From the NCBI GenBank assembly GCA_013368325.1, contig JAACJK010000112.1:62001-126000 (forward strand): a DNA stretch of 64,000 nt, in the 5' to 3' direction. Below the pieces are notes generated by a model, which did no database searches, was not told the DNA's origin, and saw only the letters and a list, made by a program, of their open reading frames with translations. Numbering within the stretch: position 1 is the stretch's first letter; the number at the start of each line of letters is the position of its first letter. The translations under genes were made by a program, and so were the position numbers. Source of the stretch: Ephemerocybe angulata. Its lineage: Eukaryota; Basidiomycota; Agaricomycetes; Agaricales; Psathyrellaceae. Positions 11,232 to 22,220 of the stretch are shown here, in pieces.

Positions 11232-12743
11232 CTACGTGCATTGGGAGTAGAAATCGTTGACCTTGGTGCATGTTGACCCAGAGACGCAGCATGTCACTCC
11301 AGAGTATCCTGTTCCACCGCATTGCCCATACTTCGGGCTGCAAGGACCAAATGTCGGGGTGACTGTGGGTGTGGTCGAGGTGGTAGTCGTGGTCGTGGTC
11401 GTCGTTGTTGTGGTCGTCGTGGGGTTCGTAGGGGCACCAGTACCAGAAGGAACATTCGTCGCCCATGGGTAGGCCGAGGAAGTCGCAGACCAGGGAGAGA
11501 GGTTGTTGTAGTCCCTAGTCGTGGTCTTGTTGCTGAACACCTTCGACAAGAATGGTATCACGTTGGCGCTGTAAACTCAGTCAGACACCAACACGTTCCA
11601 CGAATGACAGAGGAGCTACTCACTGCCCCGAATTGTCACAATGCCCTCCACTTCGAATCGCCATCCCAATTCTTTCCGGGATCCCAAGGAACTTGTACAC
11701 TTCCCTCGCCGCGGGGTACACGATCGTAGCCGTACCCCTCGCATTCACGTACGGATCGCTCTGCCCATCATCCGCCACCAGGTACCTTGGAGCAATCGCC
11801 GCAGCGATCATATGGGAATCATACGGCAGCTTCTCGCTATTATTCAAGAACCCACTAATGACCCCACACGTCCACCACGGCGCACCCTGCTTGCTATTCT
11901 CCAAGTTCTCGCCCTGGCCAGATAGCTGCCAGTACCGATACGGCCCGAGGCCTTGGATGCCACTTGACATAGGCACCGTGACGAGAATCCTGTCGTCGAA
12001 GAGCCCAGCGGCCAGCGCAGCCTTCCCCAGGCGCGAACATCCACAGGTTGCGGTCCGCTTCGGGTCAATTTCGGGTACGACCTTCTCAATTGCATCCAAA
12101 GTGCGATGGACGCCCCACGCCCAGGCAGTCAGCACGCCTGAAAGATTAAGAGGAGTGTCAGATGATGGGCCTACGGGGACTCCGGGCGTAAGAAAGGAAC
12201 GTTATTCTCACCAATGTCCTGGCCGTTGTATAAGCTCCAGAAGGCGCCGGTCTTGCCGTTGGAATCTGGGGCAACGCCTCCGTAGTCGAGGGAGGCAACT
12301 GCGATGCCTGCACCCGTGTAGGCACCGTTGTCCACGCCACCGATGGCGATCATGACTGGCACTGGGTTGGACGCGCTGGCGCCACTGGGGAGAGTCAATG
12401 TTGATTTGAAGTTCCCGCTCTTGCCACCAGCGCTGACGGTGATGGTGAGTGTGTTGCCGCTCCTGGTAGCGGAAACGGTCTCCGCGGTGTGGTTCGGGTA
12501 AAAGCCGAACTGGTACTCCTGCAGCAACCTTTTAATTTCAGGCTGACGGCATGCATACCATTCTTCCGGGGAAGCGACTCGTCGGGTACTTTGGAAGTAG
12601 GTGAACGGGTCTGGGAGTGTGCTTTGGGCCGTCAGTGAGCTCGGGGCAGGTCGAGGGTTGGGGAATGCAGGGCAGTTGGTCTGAGCCGACGTCAGCTCGA
12701 CGAAGGCCGAAAGAACCACGATGTAGAGGTGGCGGAGAAGCAT
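11232..12743 (-). CDS. Glucuronoyl methylesterase (CE15) with C-terminal CBM1
   Basis: Exons 12743-12212, 12137-11624 and 11568-11232 give 460 residues. CE15 enzymes cleave the ester between lignin and 4-O-methyl-glucuronic acid side chains of xylan and are secreted wood-decay enzymes. The order is: signal peptide (about 1-20, ending LTSAQ), CE15 domain (about 25-370), Ser/Thr linker with a poly-Thr run, and a 36-residue cellulose-binding CBM1 at the C-terminus ([15 protein letters not shown], ending YSQCT). The nucleophile is S212 in the diagnostic GCSRLGK motif and the catalytic histidine is H343 in GGHCD. The canonical glutamate position (PQESG in characterised fungal enzymes) reads PMSSG here, with S235 in place of Glu; D300/D301/D305 after the following strand (VADDGQSD) are candidate acids. 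The ATG at 12743 is chosen because it begins the hydrophobic signal; an upstream in-frame extension has only a TTG. Confidence 0.92.
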
Positions 12744-13211
12744 CGTCGTAGGCAGCAAGGAGCCTACACGACTAACCCAAGCATTTATACCTTGGTGAGG
12801 CTCCAAAGATCAATAGGACAGCTTCCAATTTTCCGAGCACATTGTCTTTGGGTAACCTTTACCAGAAGGCTAAACATAGCGTATACGTCGGAAACGGCCA
12901 GATGTCCTGCGCTGTTCCGTTCGTGTTACCCTTCGTTCAAGAATGATATGCTCCATGAGACACAAGAACCTGTGTAGTGTGCCACATCAATATACGATGC
13001 CAAGATGGTGGAAGAGAAAAACCTTCTAAGTAAAGCGACCCAGAAACCTGGATTAACCGCATTTTTCGCGCGGGAAAGCGTGGGAGAGGAAACAGTCAAA
13101 GCAAACCATGTGTACAATTACAGTCAGAATTGGTCGAGGGGATATTTACAGTGCTGATGATTAAGGAGATCGAATGGAAGAGGGAAAAGGGATAGAGAAG
13201 GGACAGCACAA
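12744..13211. other. Intergenic: esterase promoter and SUMO 3' flank
   Basis: About 470 bp between the start of the esterase and the end of the SUMO gene. A TATA-like stretch is not obvious (a CATTTATACC block at about 12781-12790 read in reverse gives GGTATAAATG, about 40 bp upstream of the esterase ATG, a plausible TATA box). Nothing else is recognised. Confidence 0.4.
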
Positions 13212-13798
13212 TCACAATCGACAACCTCCGACCTCTAAAATTGCTGTTAGCGCCTTGGGAGAGATGATTGATGACGAGCACTCACGTTCAACCATAACAT
13301 CAATAGTATCTATGAGAAACAGGAACCGTGTCAGTAGCGAGGTAACCTGGAAGGGGTAGGAACGCACCGTTGTCCTCCATTTCCAGAGAAGCAGGTGTGT
13401 CATCTTCTTGTATCCGGTCACCATCGTACAAGAATCTTTTAAACCGACCAAATGGACCAAATTTTAGTAAAGGTTCCCTCCAACGAGACACCCCACACGA
13501 TATCTGACAACTAGAGGGCGTGGATGATAGGTATATTGTACTTACCGAATGCTAGACACATCTTTTCCGACTTTGCTAGCATAGGCGCCCTGAAGCTTGC
13601 TGAGCTTGGTGCTACGCTTGATCTTGAAGAAGACTTCCTCGCCGGTCGAGCTCACCACCTAAAGCCACCAAACTCGTCACACGCCTACTCGAGCACCACA
13701 TCTCCAGAACGCACCTTAATGTTGATGGTGGCATTGGGATCCTCCTGCTTGACGCCCTCATCTTGGGAAGGGTTGCCGCCGTGTTCATTATCAGACAT
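13212..13798 (-). CDS. SMT3: SUMO, ubiquitin-like modifier (SMT3 family)
   Basis: Five short exons: 13798-13715, 13658-13546, 13435-13368, 13309-13286 and 13234-13212, totalling 104 codons (103 residues). SUMO is attached to lysines of target proteins by the E1/Ubc9 cascade in nucleus and cytoplasm. The sequence shows the SUMO fold signature INIKVVSSTGEEVFFKIK, then RFLYDGDRIQEDDTPASLEM, then DTIDVMVEQVGG. It ends GGCRL, so a SUMO protease must remove the last three residues to expose the diglycine. The flexible N-tail contains VKQE (from about residue 16), a psi-K-x-E consensus that could serve poly-SUMO chain formation. Two of the exons are only 24 and 23 nt long, so automatic gene finders may miss the 3' end. 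Confidence 0.95.
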
Positions 13799-14349
13799 TG
13801 TATCGGATTAGAGGACTTCTTCGACGAGAAAGCTGGTGTTCGTGCTCTCGGAGAGGCTGGGATTTGGTCAAAAGTGCAACAAGGGTACAAAAACCTTTGC
13901 TGGACGATGAGAGAAGAGAAGATGAATGAGAGCAAGAACGGCCACAGGCTCGGGTGAGTTGCCTCTCGATTATGTAAGCAATCAGCGACGGTGACGAGGC
14001 CTGCCCGAAAGTTCTGGAGAGCCTTGAGGGCTGGTGAGGTCGAGTCGTCGAAGAAAAGCGTAACAGATCATTCTACGCAAGTAAATATATAATTTTCAGA
14101 CTGCCATGAATGGATTGGGGAGGGAAGAAGCGATGAAACGAGAAGAGGAGGACCGGCCTGCCAAAAAGCCGGAGGTGGCGGCGTACCATCCGAATTCAAG
14201 ACTTCACCACAGGATCTTCAGGTACTCAGTTCAAGCCTCACAATGCCATATGTATGAGAGAGAGAGAAATGGGTCTTTTATTTCCGGGAACTATTGATAC
14301 ATAACCGAGAACAGAATGCAAAGACACGAAGCCATAATAGCCGACTCGT
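13799..14349. other. Intergenic: SUMO promoter and DUF4360-1 3' flank
   Basis: About 550 bp. It lies upstream of SUMO and downstream of the first DUF4360 gene. No gene or named motif can be supported. Confidence 0.4.
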
Positions 14350-15222
14350 CTACTTGCAAACTTGCCACTGGAAGTTGAAGGTCTAAAACGCGAGAACTGA
14401 ATGAGTATCTCGCCGCAGTGTAGATGGCTAAAAATGCTTACCGTTGTCAGCGAAGTGTCGATGGAGTCGGTTGCAAGGTATCCTTGGCCCTTCGAGTTGG
14501 CCGAGTTGCTGACGCGAACATCGCTGTTGATGTTGAGGACAGTGCTCTTGCCACAAGGCGACTGCACAGTGGAGACAAGGTCGAACTGATCGCGGTAGGT
14601 GTACTCCTTGCCATCGACCGGGCCGACAAGATCAGAACGGGACGAAGCTTGGATTTGCTCTCCCTGGAAGTAGTAAAGTGATGATTGCGAAGCGGTGACC
14701 TTGGAGTCGAGTTGGTAGTATCCACGCTATTCATAGGCCATATTGTTAATGAAAAGTCCAAGGGAAGGATAAGAGAGTGTACGAACGTAGTCGACGCTTG
14801 CCACACCAAAGGTGAAGCCGGGAGGGACGTTCACACCGAGGGTAAGCTGGCATGCCTTCCTGTTCTTGCTGATTGAAACACCAGGGCCGGCCTCAGCGTA
14901 GAATTCACTGAAGGTAACAGTAACCGCAGTCTTCTCGGCTAAGGAAGTAATAGAGTATGGGTATACAATGATCGTTGTGCAATAGTATGGCGACTTGCCA
15001 TTGAGAACGTAGTAGGTCGATCCCGGAGGGCATCCGGTACCGAGAACACCAAGACTGGTGCTGTATAGAGAGATGCAAGTTAGCCTCAGCATAATGGAAG
15101 GGCCTTGAAGTAAGAGGAGCGTACATGTTGAATCCAGGGGGGCCGGCGACGGGGACCTCGACGGTTGGGAGTGCGAATGCAACAGAGGCGAGAGCAAGAA
15201 GAGAGGCAAGCGACTTGAACAT
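14350..15222 (-). CDS. DUF4360 secreted protein, copy 1
   Basis: Exons 15222-15125, 15060-14999, 14938-14787, 14726-14442 and 14382-14350 give 209 residues. The product has a signal peptide (MFKSLASLLALASVAFALP), then the DUF4360 core: [55 protein letters not shown], an [17 protein letters not shown] block and a C-terminal NFQWQVCK. Four or more cysteines suggest disulfides in an extracellular protein. The molecular function of DUF4360 is not known. Intron 2 must use a GC donor (AATG followed by GCAAGT) to keep the conserved frame. A TATAAATA box lies at 15302-15309 (reverse strand), about 80 bp upstream of the ATG. The protein is nearly the same as copies 2 and 3, so the duplication is recent. 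Confidence 0.9.
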
Positions 15223-15301
15223 GGCGAGTTGTGGCTGAGGAGTTGAGAGTGGAGGAGTTGTATCGAGTGGATCGATGCTCTTCAACCACAAAGCTCGCCC
15301 A

Positions 15302-15309
15302 TATTTATA
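15302..15309 (-). promoter_or_regulatory. TATA box of DUF4360 copy 1
   Basis: TATAAATA on the minus strand, about 80 bp before the start codon at 15222. The same octamer lies 63-70 bp upstream of the start codons of copies 2 and 3. Confidence 0.6.
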
Positions 15310-15510
15310 TGTTTTCCAGGCCAGTGCACTGGTGTATCGTCGTTGAAAACATGACCTAGGTCCTGGCGCGGAAACGCTCGCGCCGCTCGCGGACGTAAGG
15401 TGCAGAGGGCCAACAAGTCACCCGATAGGCTTTGGTACAGTGTTCGGATATTCTCCTGGGAGCAAATATGAGCATTTCGAACCATTCTGAAACATATCTC
15501 TGCAATGAAA

Positions 15511-15560
15511 AGCTGGTGCACCGAGAGAAGCTACTCAAAACGGGGAAACTTGCGGTCGAC
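15511..15560 (-). promoter_or_regulatory. Shared upstream block, copy 1
   Basis: The block contains GGTGCACCGAGAGAAGC followed by a GGGGAAA core. Related blocks occur upstream of DUF4360 copies 2 and 3 and beside the relic at 42.4 kb. It may be a regulatory site or merely duplicated flank. The strand given is that of the gene it precedes. Confidence 0.5.
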
Positions 15561-17092
15561 GAGGTCTAGCATCGGACGCGTAAACCGCGACGCGAGCAGC
15601 GCCTTGTCTGTAATGATGGAATAGAATCGAAGTCGTTGCGCCCGCCAAATTCTAGGAGTCTTGTTCAATATCAAAGATCGAACAGCAAGAAACGCGAATT
15701 TTCCGAGAACTCACAATAACGAGACTTCTTAAATCACCGCCGCGATTAAGGCCCTTCGTGCCTGCGAATCTCTAGAGAAGGAGTCCGAACCAAGTAATCC
15801 TCTGTAGAACCCAAATGTGACACAGTGAAGGGCGAATGCTTATTTTCAATTTATCAACCAGGGCTGGTATAGGAACGTATTTAGCGTCGGGGACCTGGAT
15901 ATGATTTCTTTCATTAACAACAGCACTGCGGGGAACCGTCGGCACCGGCAGCGACGAACCTTCCTGGGCGTTAACGCGCCGTTATCCCACCGCTCGCGGA
16001 AAATGCTCGCTTAGTCGCTCGCTCTACTGCATTTTTAACATCTCCTCAATGCCAGGGTTTGTGCTAGAAAGAGACAGTAAGTCGCAAAGGAGTTATGAGA
16101 AATTGTTTCGACCTACCTCTGAATGCTTCTCGCGGGACATCCTTGAGAAAGCATCAGTCCCATGCGCAATTCTTTCTGCGCATAGGCGAGGCTCAGAAGT
16201 CGTGCAGTACTGTTTGGTGAAGATACTGCGGCTTTCTTCGCCTTTAAGCAGCGCGCCGACCTGTCGTCGCGTCGCGCTTGCTTCCAAGATTACACATGAG
16301 TCTATCTATTGGGAAGCCGTCAGTCCTTTGCCCTCCTGATCGCCTCGCGTCGCCTATACATTCAGAAGAACATCTTTGTGAGATTAGGGTGTTCCCATGC
16401 GGCATTTGAACGACATTCTAATACACGCACCAGACTCTCGTTGCGCTCCCGCATGTAGATTCCTTGGTGTCGTATGTCGCCTGGCCTTCGAATTCATCCA
16501 TTCATTCACCAAACCTCCGCTGTGCGCGCAAAGCGCGACTCCGATTGCGATAGTCGACTTTTTCCCATGCGGCCATTGACCGCAGGTTCAGGGAACGCAC
16601 CGAATTGCTATAGAGCGGGCGTCGCTTAGAATTCTGTGGGTTTGAGGCAGTATCCTAACCCCGTGCAAATCCTCACCTGATCCGTACGCATTGGCTCTGT
16701 GCTTGCAAAGTTTCGGGCCACGCCATTGAGGTATGGCATTCGAGATATCCCATGGATGACTACTGTAGAAAGCCAGATATTGAGTACGGTATTGCATGGA
16801 AATGGATGGGTGGTGTGGTTGGAGTCAGACAGGCAGTCGCGGACTCGCCAAAATCGGAAATTTCCACGGGCGCTTAATCAAACATTTGAAGCGGCGCGAA
16901 AAGACACGAGTCCAATCAGGGCTGGTTGCACCCACGAGTGGTTTCAAAAGCATCTTCGAATATCAGTATGGAGCCAATTTCCGACTTTAACTAACGCTGA
17001 TAGCGTATTCGATGCCCGGTATGAAAAGGAATGAAATTGATTGATTTTCTCAGACAAGTGCTACGTATCAGAAACCATGCTTATCCCAAACT
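15561..17092. other. Intergenic between DUF4360 copies 1 and 2
   Basis: About 1.5 kb without a supported gene. It contains CCCATGCGGCCATTGACCGC at 16564-16583, which recurs at 18913-18932 upstream of copy 2, and a partial match (CCCATGCGGCATTTGA) near 16394. Copies 1 and 2 therefore were duplicated together with flanking DNA. Confidence 0.5.
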
Positions 17093-17952
17093 CTACTTGC
17101 AAACCTGCCACTGGAAGTTGAAGGTCTGCGAAGCGGAAAAATCAGTATCATGCGGTGTGTGTTATCAATGAATTCCTACCGTTGCCAAAGAAGTATCGAT
17201 CGAGTCGGTGGCGAGGTAGCCTTGGCCCTTCGAGTTGGCCGAGTTGCTGACACGAACGTCGCTGTTGATGTTGAGCACAGTGCTTTGTCCACAAGGAGAT
17301 TGAACTGTAGAAACGAGATCGAAGTTGTCGCGATACGTATACTCTGCGCCGTCGACCGGGCCAACGAGGTCAGATCGGGAAGTGGCCTGGACGAGCTGGC
17401 CTTGGAAGTAGTAGAGGGATGATTGGGAGGCGGTGACCTTGGGGTCGAGTTGGTAATATCCGCGCTGTATGACGGTTAAAACTTAGAACTCATACAGGGA
17501 GGTAAGAAAGCTAAAACCACGAACATAGTCAACACTTGCAACACCGAAGGTGAAGCCGGGAGGGACGCTCACGCCCAAGGTGAGCTGGCAAGCCTTCCTG
17601 TTCTTGCTGATTGAAATGCCAGGGCCGGCTTCAGCGAAGAACTCGCTAAAGGTGACGGTGACAGCGGTCTTTTCGGCTAGAGAAGAATGTCAAGTTAGTG
17701 AACATGGTATTTGCGTAGAGTAACAGTGGCTTGCCATTGAGAACATAGTAAGTCGATCCAGGAGGGCACCCGGTACCAATGACGCCGAGACTGGTGCTGT
17801 AGAGATTTTCTGTCAGCTTCATAGTAAGCGACGGTGCAGGAAACATAGTCATACATGTTGAATCCTGGAGGACCGGCCACGGGCACCTCGACGGTTGGGA
17901 GTGAGAATGCCACAGAGGCGAGGGCGAGGAGAGAGGCAAGAGACTTGAACAT
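17093..17952 (-). CDS. DUF4360 secreted protein, copy 2
   Basis: Exons 17952-17855, 17796-17735, 17676-17525, 17464-17180 and 17125-17093 have the same lengths (98, 62, 152, 285, 33 nt) as copies 1 and 3 and give 209 residues. The signal peptide MFKSLASLLALASVAFSLP is followed by the DUF4360 core with [14 protein letters not shown] and [11 protein letters not shown]. Intron 2 again begins with GC (AATG then GCAAGC). The function is unknown for the family. It is transcribed away from copy 3, with 1.8 kb between the two start codons. It could be extracellular matrix or host-interaction related, but nothing in the sequence shows that. Confidence 0.9.
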
Positions 17953-19738
17953 GGCTGAGAAGTTGTGAGGAAAGGTCGAGTAGTTCGATGCCTTTCAACC
18001 AAAATGTCACCCACTATTTATACCTTTTCATCTCGTACGCTAAGGCCATGTCCTGGGTATCTTGAGCCAAAGAGGAGGTCATTCGTCATGTCAGAGCATG
18101 GTGTTCGGATAATTTCCTGCGAGGATTTTCGAACAGCGATGTCGCTCCTAGATGCTCGGCGCCTGACTACTTTTGGTGCACCGAGAGAAGCGTGTCATTC
18201 CGGGAAAATATCCAATCGAAAGGCAGCGATTTGCAGTACTTTCGCTGTGACGATTAAGGGGAAAAGAAGATGTTGGTCCCGCCGGGTCATTGGATCTCTG
18301 CATTGTGTGAAAACTCACTTTTATCTGCACAAGGCTTCTTCGCTAGTTGACCGTACCTGCCGCTCGGTGACTACGGACTTGAAGCCCTTCCTTTCCACGC
18401 GAGGGAGTCGTGAATCGTGATATACAGGTTCTATACGTCTATTTTCATTGAAGACGCATCAAGGCGGCCTACAAAGGAAACATATGTAGGCTGATCAAGT
18501 AAAAGCTTAAAAGTTGATCTCCTGAAACTGACCTCACTGTTTCCGGGCGCCTTAACACCTTCAATCAAAAATTGCGCGTTGTGTTCCCAAATGACTTGGC
18601 AGAGCCGCCATCGCCCAAGATTCCAGGAATGTGTCCAGATGTGCGAAAGGTGAGCTCTCAGGTCGTAAAACCAGCCTGGCTTCGTGGACATGGACGGAGA
18701 AGCCTTCGCTTGATCATGTCAGCGTATAACCATGTCGATCCCACGCACAAATCCCCTTCCTTGAGACGATAGTGCGGTACCTGACTATGGGGCACGCGCC
18801 GGATCCTCGTTAAGCTTCTTTACGCACGGTATCTGCGGGCGGCTTGTCCCCTGGCCTTTGAGATAGCCCTCCGCCGCAGTGAACGCGGGTGACGACGAGT
18901 ACATTCAAGCTTCCCATGCGGCCATTGACCGCTGGTTCATATCCCGCGCCATGCAGTCGTCTTCAGAAGTCCAAAGCGCACTGGAACATCGCGAGGTCAG
19001 AGATGGAGGCAAAGTCACCAGTGCGGGGCGGTCCTTGAATGCGAGATCTATTTGTCCGTTGTCGCGCCCACATGCAAGGCATTGTCCAATTTCCACCTCA
19101 AGTGGTCGCTGAGCTTTGAAGTGCCAACTTGCGGTCCAGACGTGTGCACTATACAGATGCTGCACGAGAGTAGAGGCTTCAGCGAGCGCAGCTTTGGTAC
19201 GTTGCATGAAAAATTCAACCCCAACAGCTGAGGCCCAACTTTGAATTTGTGGGCGCCTAACCAATTTTTGAGGCCCGCAATCAGCTTGCGCACGGACCAT
19301 CGAAGGCGCTTCGACCAAACTTGGACCACAGTCCCAGGATTCGGTGAGACCGACTCATCAAGTTCCTTTCGCTCAATCACCACCGGCAATTGTAGCTCTT
19401 GTTTTTGCGGTCTCAGAGCGCAGGTAGCATGATCCACTCGACGGTGTGTTTCCCCGCTTCGACATGCTTCTTTCGATGCACCGAAATTGAATAGGCAAAA
19501 GGGTAGCCAACTCTCTACATTTCCTTCCAAAGGAAAGTCCGAACAGCATGCCACGGTCATCGGGTGACAAGATGGCCTCGTTGGTTCGCCTTTACCACCA
19601 TGCATCCCCAGCTAAGCATGGCTCAGACTCTACCCAATAATGGGCTAGACTGGCCAAGTGGAAAAAGGTATAAATAGTGGGGAAATGTTTGGTTGAAAGG
19701 CATCGAACTACTCGAACTCCTTCTACTCCTGCTTAGCC
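17953..19738. promoter_or_regulatory. Divergent promoter region of DUF4360 copies 2 and 3
   Basis: TATAAATA boxes lie at 18015-18022 (minus) and 19669-19676 (plus), each inside the same GGTATAAATAGTGGG context. Shared upstream blocks lie at about 18159-18222 (minus) and 19441-19497 (plus-gene side, inverted). A repeated CCCATGCGGCCATTGACCGC sits at 18913-18932. No coding gene is supported in the 1.8 kb. Confidence 0.6.
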
Positions 19739-20614
19739 ATGTTCAAATCTCTCGCCTCGCTTCTTGCGCTCGCCTCCGTCGGATTTGCACTCCCGACCAT
19801 TGAGGTGCCAGTCGCTGGTCCCCCAGGATTCAACATGTACGCTCCTTTTACTTCAAGGCTCTTCGCTCATGATGAGGCTAACTTGGATTTCTCTACAGCA
19901 CCAGTCTTGGTGTTCTTGGTACTGGATGCCCCCCAGGATCGACTTACTACGTCCTCAATGGCAAGTCGCTATGTTGTCACAGTAAATCCACTACTGTATA
20001 CTGATTTCGTATCCCTTCTACAGCCGAGAAGACCGCAGTCACTGTTACCTTCAGCGAATTCTACGCTGAAGCCGGCCCCGGTGTTTCAATTAGCAAGAAC
20101 AGGAAGGCATGCCAGCTTACTTTGGGCGTGAGCGTCCCTCCCGGCTTCACCTTTGGTGTCGCAAGCGTCGACTACGTTCGTACACTCTCTTCTCCTTCCC
20201 TTTGTACTCTTCATTAACGTCATGGCTCATGAATAGCGTGGATACTACCAACTCGACTCGAAAGTCACCGCTTCGCAATCATCACTCTACTACTTCCAAG
20301 GAGAGCTCGTCCAAGCTTCGTCCCGCTCTGATCTTGTCGGCCCTGTCGATGGCAAGGAGTACACCTACCGCGACCAGTTCGACCTTGTCTCCACTGTGCA
20401 ATCGCCTTGCGGCAAGAGCACTGTCCTCAACATCAACAGCGATGTTCGCGTCAGCAACTCGGCCAACTCGAAGGGCCAAGGATACCTTGCTACCGACTCC
20501 ATCGACACTTCTCTGACAACGGTAAGCATCATTTTGGTAAATCCCCTATGGAAGGATACTCATTCGACTTGCGTGCTTTAGACCTTCAACTTCCAGTGGC
20601 AGGTTTGCAAGTAG
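19739..20614 (+). CDS. DUF4360 secreted protein, copy 3
   Basis: Exons 19739-19836, 19899-19960, 20024-20175, 20237-20521 and 20582-20614 give 209 residues, with exon lengths the same as copies 1 and 2. Signal peptide MFKSLASLLALASVGFALP, then [63 protein letters not shown] and terminal FNFQWQVCK. Intron 2 has a GC donor (AATG then GCAAGT); the nearby GT two codons on would shift the frame. The TATA box at 19669-19676 is 63 bp upstream of the ATG. It faces away from copy 2. The role is unknown; the family is common among secreted fungal proteins. Confidence 0.92.
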
Positions 20615-21363
20615 ATACTAGGTAGTTGCATAGTCGTGGCTTCTGATACATGGATACCAAAGCATGAATATTTTTCTTCCTTCCTCTTATACAACTCTTA
20701 TACCAATCCTAAGTGATGCTCGCAGCTTAGGTAACTCTTGGAATCGGTCCGTGTGGTTACCTGATTGCTCTGCAATGCTCTGGTTCCGTGCCTTTCGGGC
20801 GCTTTTGCGCTCCCCAATTAGGTTAAGCGCCCGGGAGGCTTTCGTCCCACTTAGCCGTAAATCTCCAACAAATCCCTCTCCGAGCTCCTTTTTCAAGTTC
20901 CTTGAAGACTCACAGGAATGAAGTGCCTTAATCGCGAGCGCTAACTCAAGGATAAGGTTCCAATTCTCTTCTGTAATTCTCTATTGAGCGCTTTATCAGA
21001 AGATCTTGAAGATACCCAGGACTCGGTGGGCGAAGAGATGAAGATTCCAATCATTTTATAAAAAGGCTGCCCTGCTGCTGATCCCGTTATTATTATACGG
21101 TTATATCTTCTGCGTCCGACACAAGGTCTTCTCAACGTTTTTCCGGGTCGAATGGCTTCTCTCGATTCGCCATCAGGTAATGGCTCAGGTAGAGAGGGGG
21201 TTTCAAACCGCTCCGAACGAGCGCCCTAATTCATGTTCCCAATGATACGGAAAGCCTATATATACGAGTGGTCTTTGGGTCTTGATAGCTATCAGGATTT
21301 ACGACATACCTCCTCTGCACACGGTGACCTATACACGCACACAGCCGCAACTCATCCGTCACG
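20615..21363. other. Intergenic between DUF4360 copies 3 and 4
   Basis: About 750 bp with no supported gene. A TATATATA run at 21257-21264, about 100 bp upstream of the copy 4 start, is a possible TATA box. Copy 4 does not have the shared upstream block of copies 1 to 3. Confidence 0.4.
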
Positions 21364-22220
21364 ATGCTCCTGTCGCTCTCCCTCCCGATCGTGATGGCAG
21401 CTTCAGTATTCGCAGTCACGGTACCAATGGTCGCGGCTCCGACCGCTGGTCCAGCAGGGTTCAATGTGTAAGAGGATGTTGCCAATATCCTCTCTCATGT
21501 TACTAACAAGGCCATTCACAGCACAAGCCTGGATTTTCTCGGTACGGGGTGCCCTCCTGGAACGACCTACTACGTCCTCAATGGTGGGTCACCCTTCTTG
21601 CGTCCCGTATGTTGATTAATTACTAGATACTCTTTTCTAAGCCGAGAGGACGGCGCTCACAGTTAGCTTCAGCGAGTTCTACGTTGAAATTGGCCCTGGA
21701 ATTCCTATCAGCAGAAACAGGAAGGCTTGCCAGCTTAGCTTGGGCGTGAGCGTTCCTCCAGGCTTCACGTTTGCCATTTCAAGCGTCGACTATGTCCGCA
21801 ATCTCTGCTTTTCTTCTCAAAAGTATGCTAACCCTATCTATATAGCGAGGGTATTACCAACTTGACTCAAAAGTTAAAGTGATACATTCAATGGTTTGCT
21901 ACTTTAAAGGAGAGCTTGTCCAAGATACGGCCCAGTCTGAGGTTGTCGGGCCTCTCGAAGGCACCGAGTACACATGGCGCGACACCTTTGACCTAGGTTT
22001 AGGACCTACTATCCAGGCGCCTTGCGGCAGCAGCACTGTTCTTAACGTCAACAGTAACATCAGGATAAACAACTCGGCCAACCCGGAGGGCCAGGGGTAC
22101 TTAGCCACAAACTGCTTTGACCCCTCCCTAGTAATAGTGAGCCACTATCCTCATCCTCCGACCCCTTTCCTGATAGCCAATGCACATTAGGCCTTCAATC
22201 TTCAGTGGCAGCGGTGCTGA
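21364..22220 (+). CDS. DUF4360 secreted protein, copy 4 (diverged)
   Basis: Exons 21364-21467, 21522-21583, 21642-21793, 21846-22136 and 22191-22220 give 212 residues. The intron positions and phases equal those of copies 1 to 3. The signal peptide (MLLSLSLPIVMAASVFAVTV) is unrelated in detail. The core is clear: [72 protein letters not shown] and terminal FNLQWQRC. Here intron 2 has an ordinary GT donor (AATG then GTGGGT), which serves as an internal control for the GC donors in the other copies. No lesion is visible, so it is likely functional. Confidence 0.87.

Noticed and set aside
14943..14998. Use of the GT inside GGCAAGT as donor in DUF4360 intron 2
   Set aside because: It would shift the frame and destroy the conserved AEKTAVTVTF block; the GC donor keeps it, and copy 4 has GT exactly there.
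16564..16590. Possible tRNA fragment (GGTTCA box)
   Set aside because: The sequence recurs at 18913 as part of duplicated flank and does not fold into an arm with paired stem.
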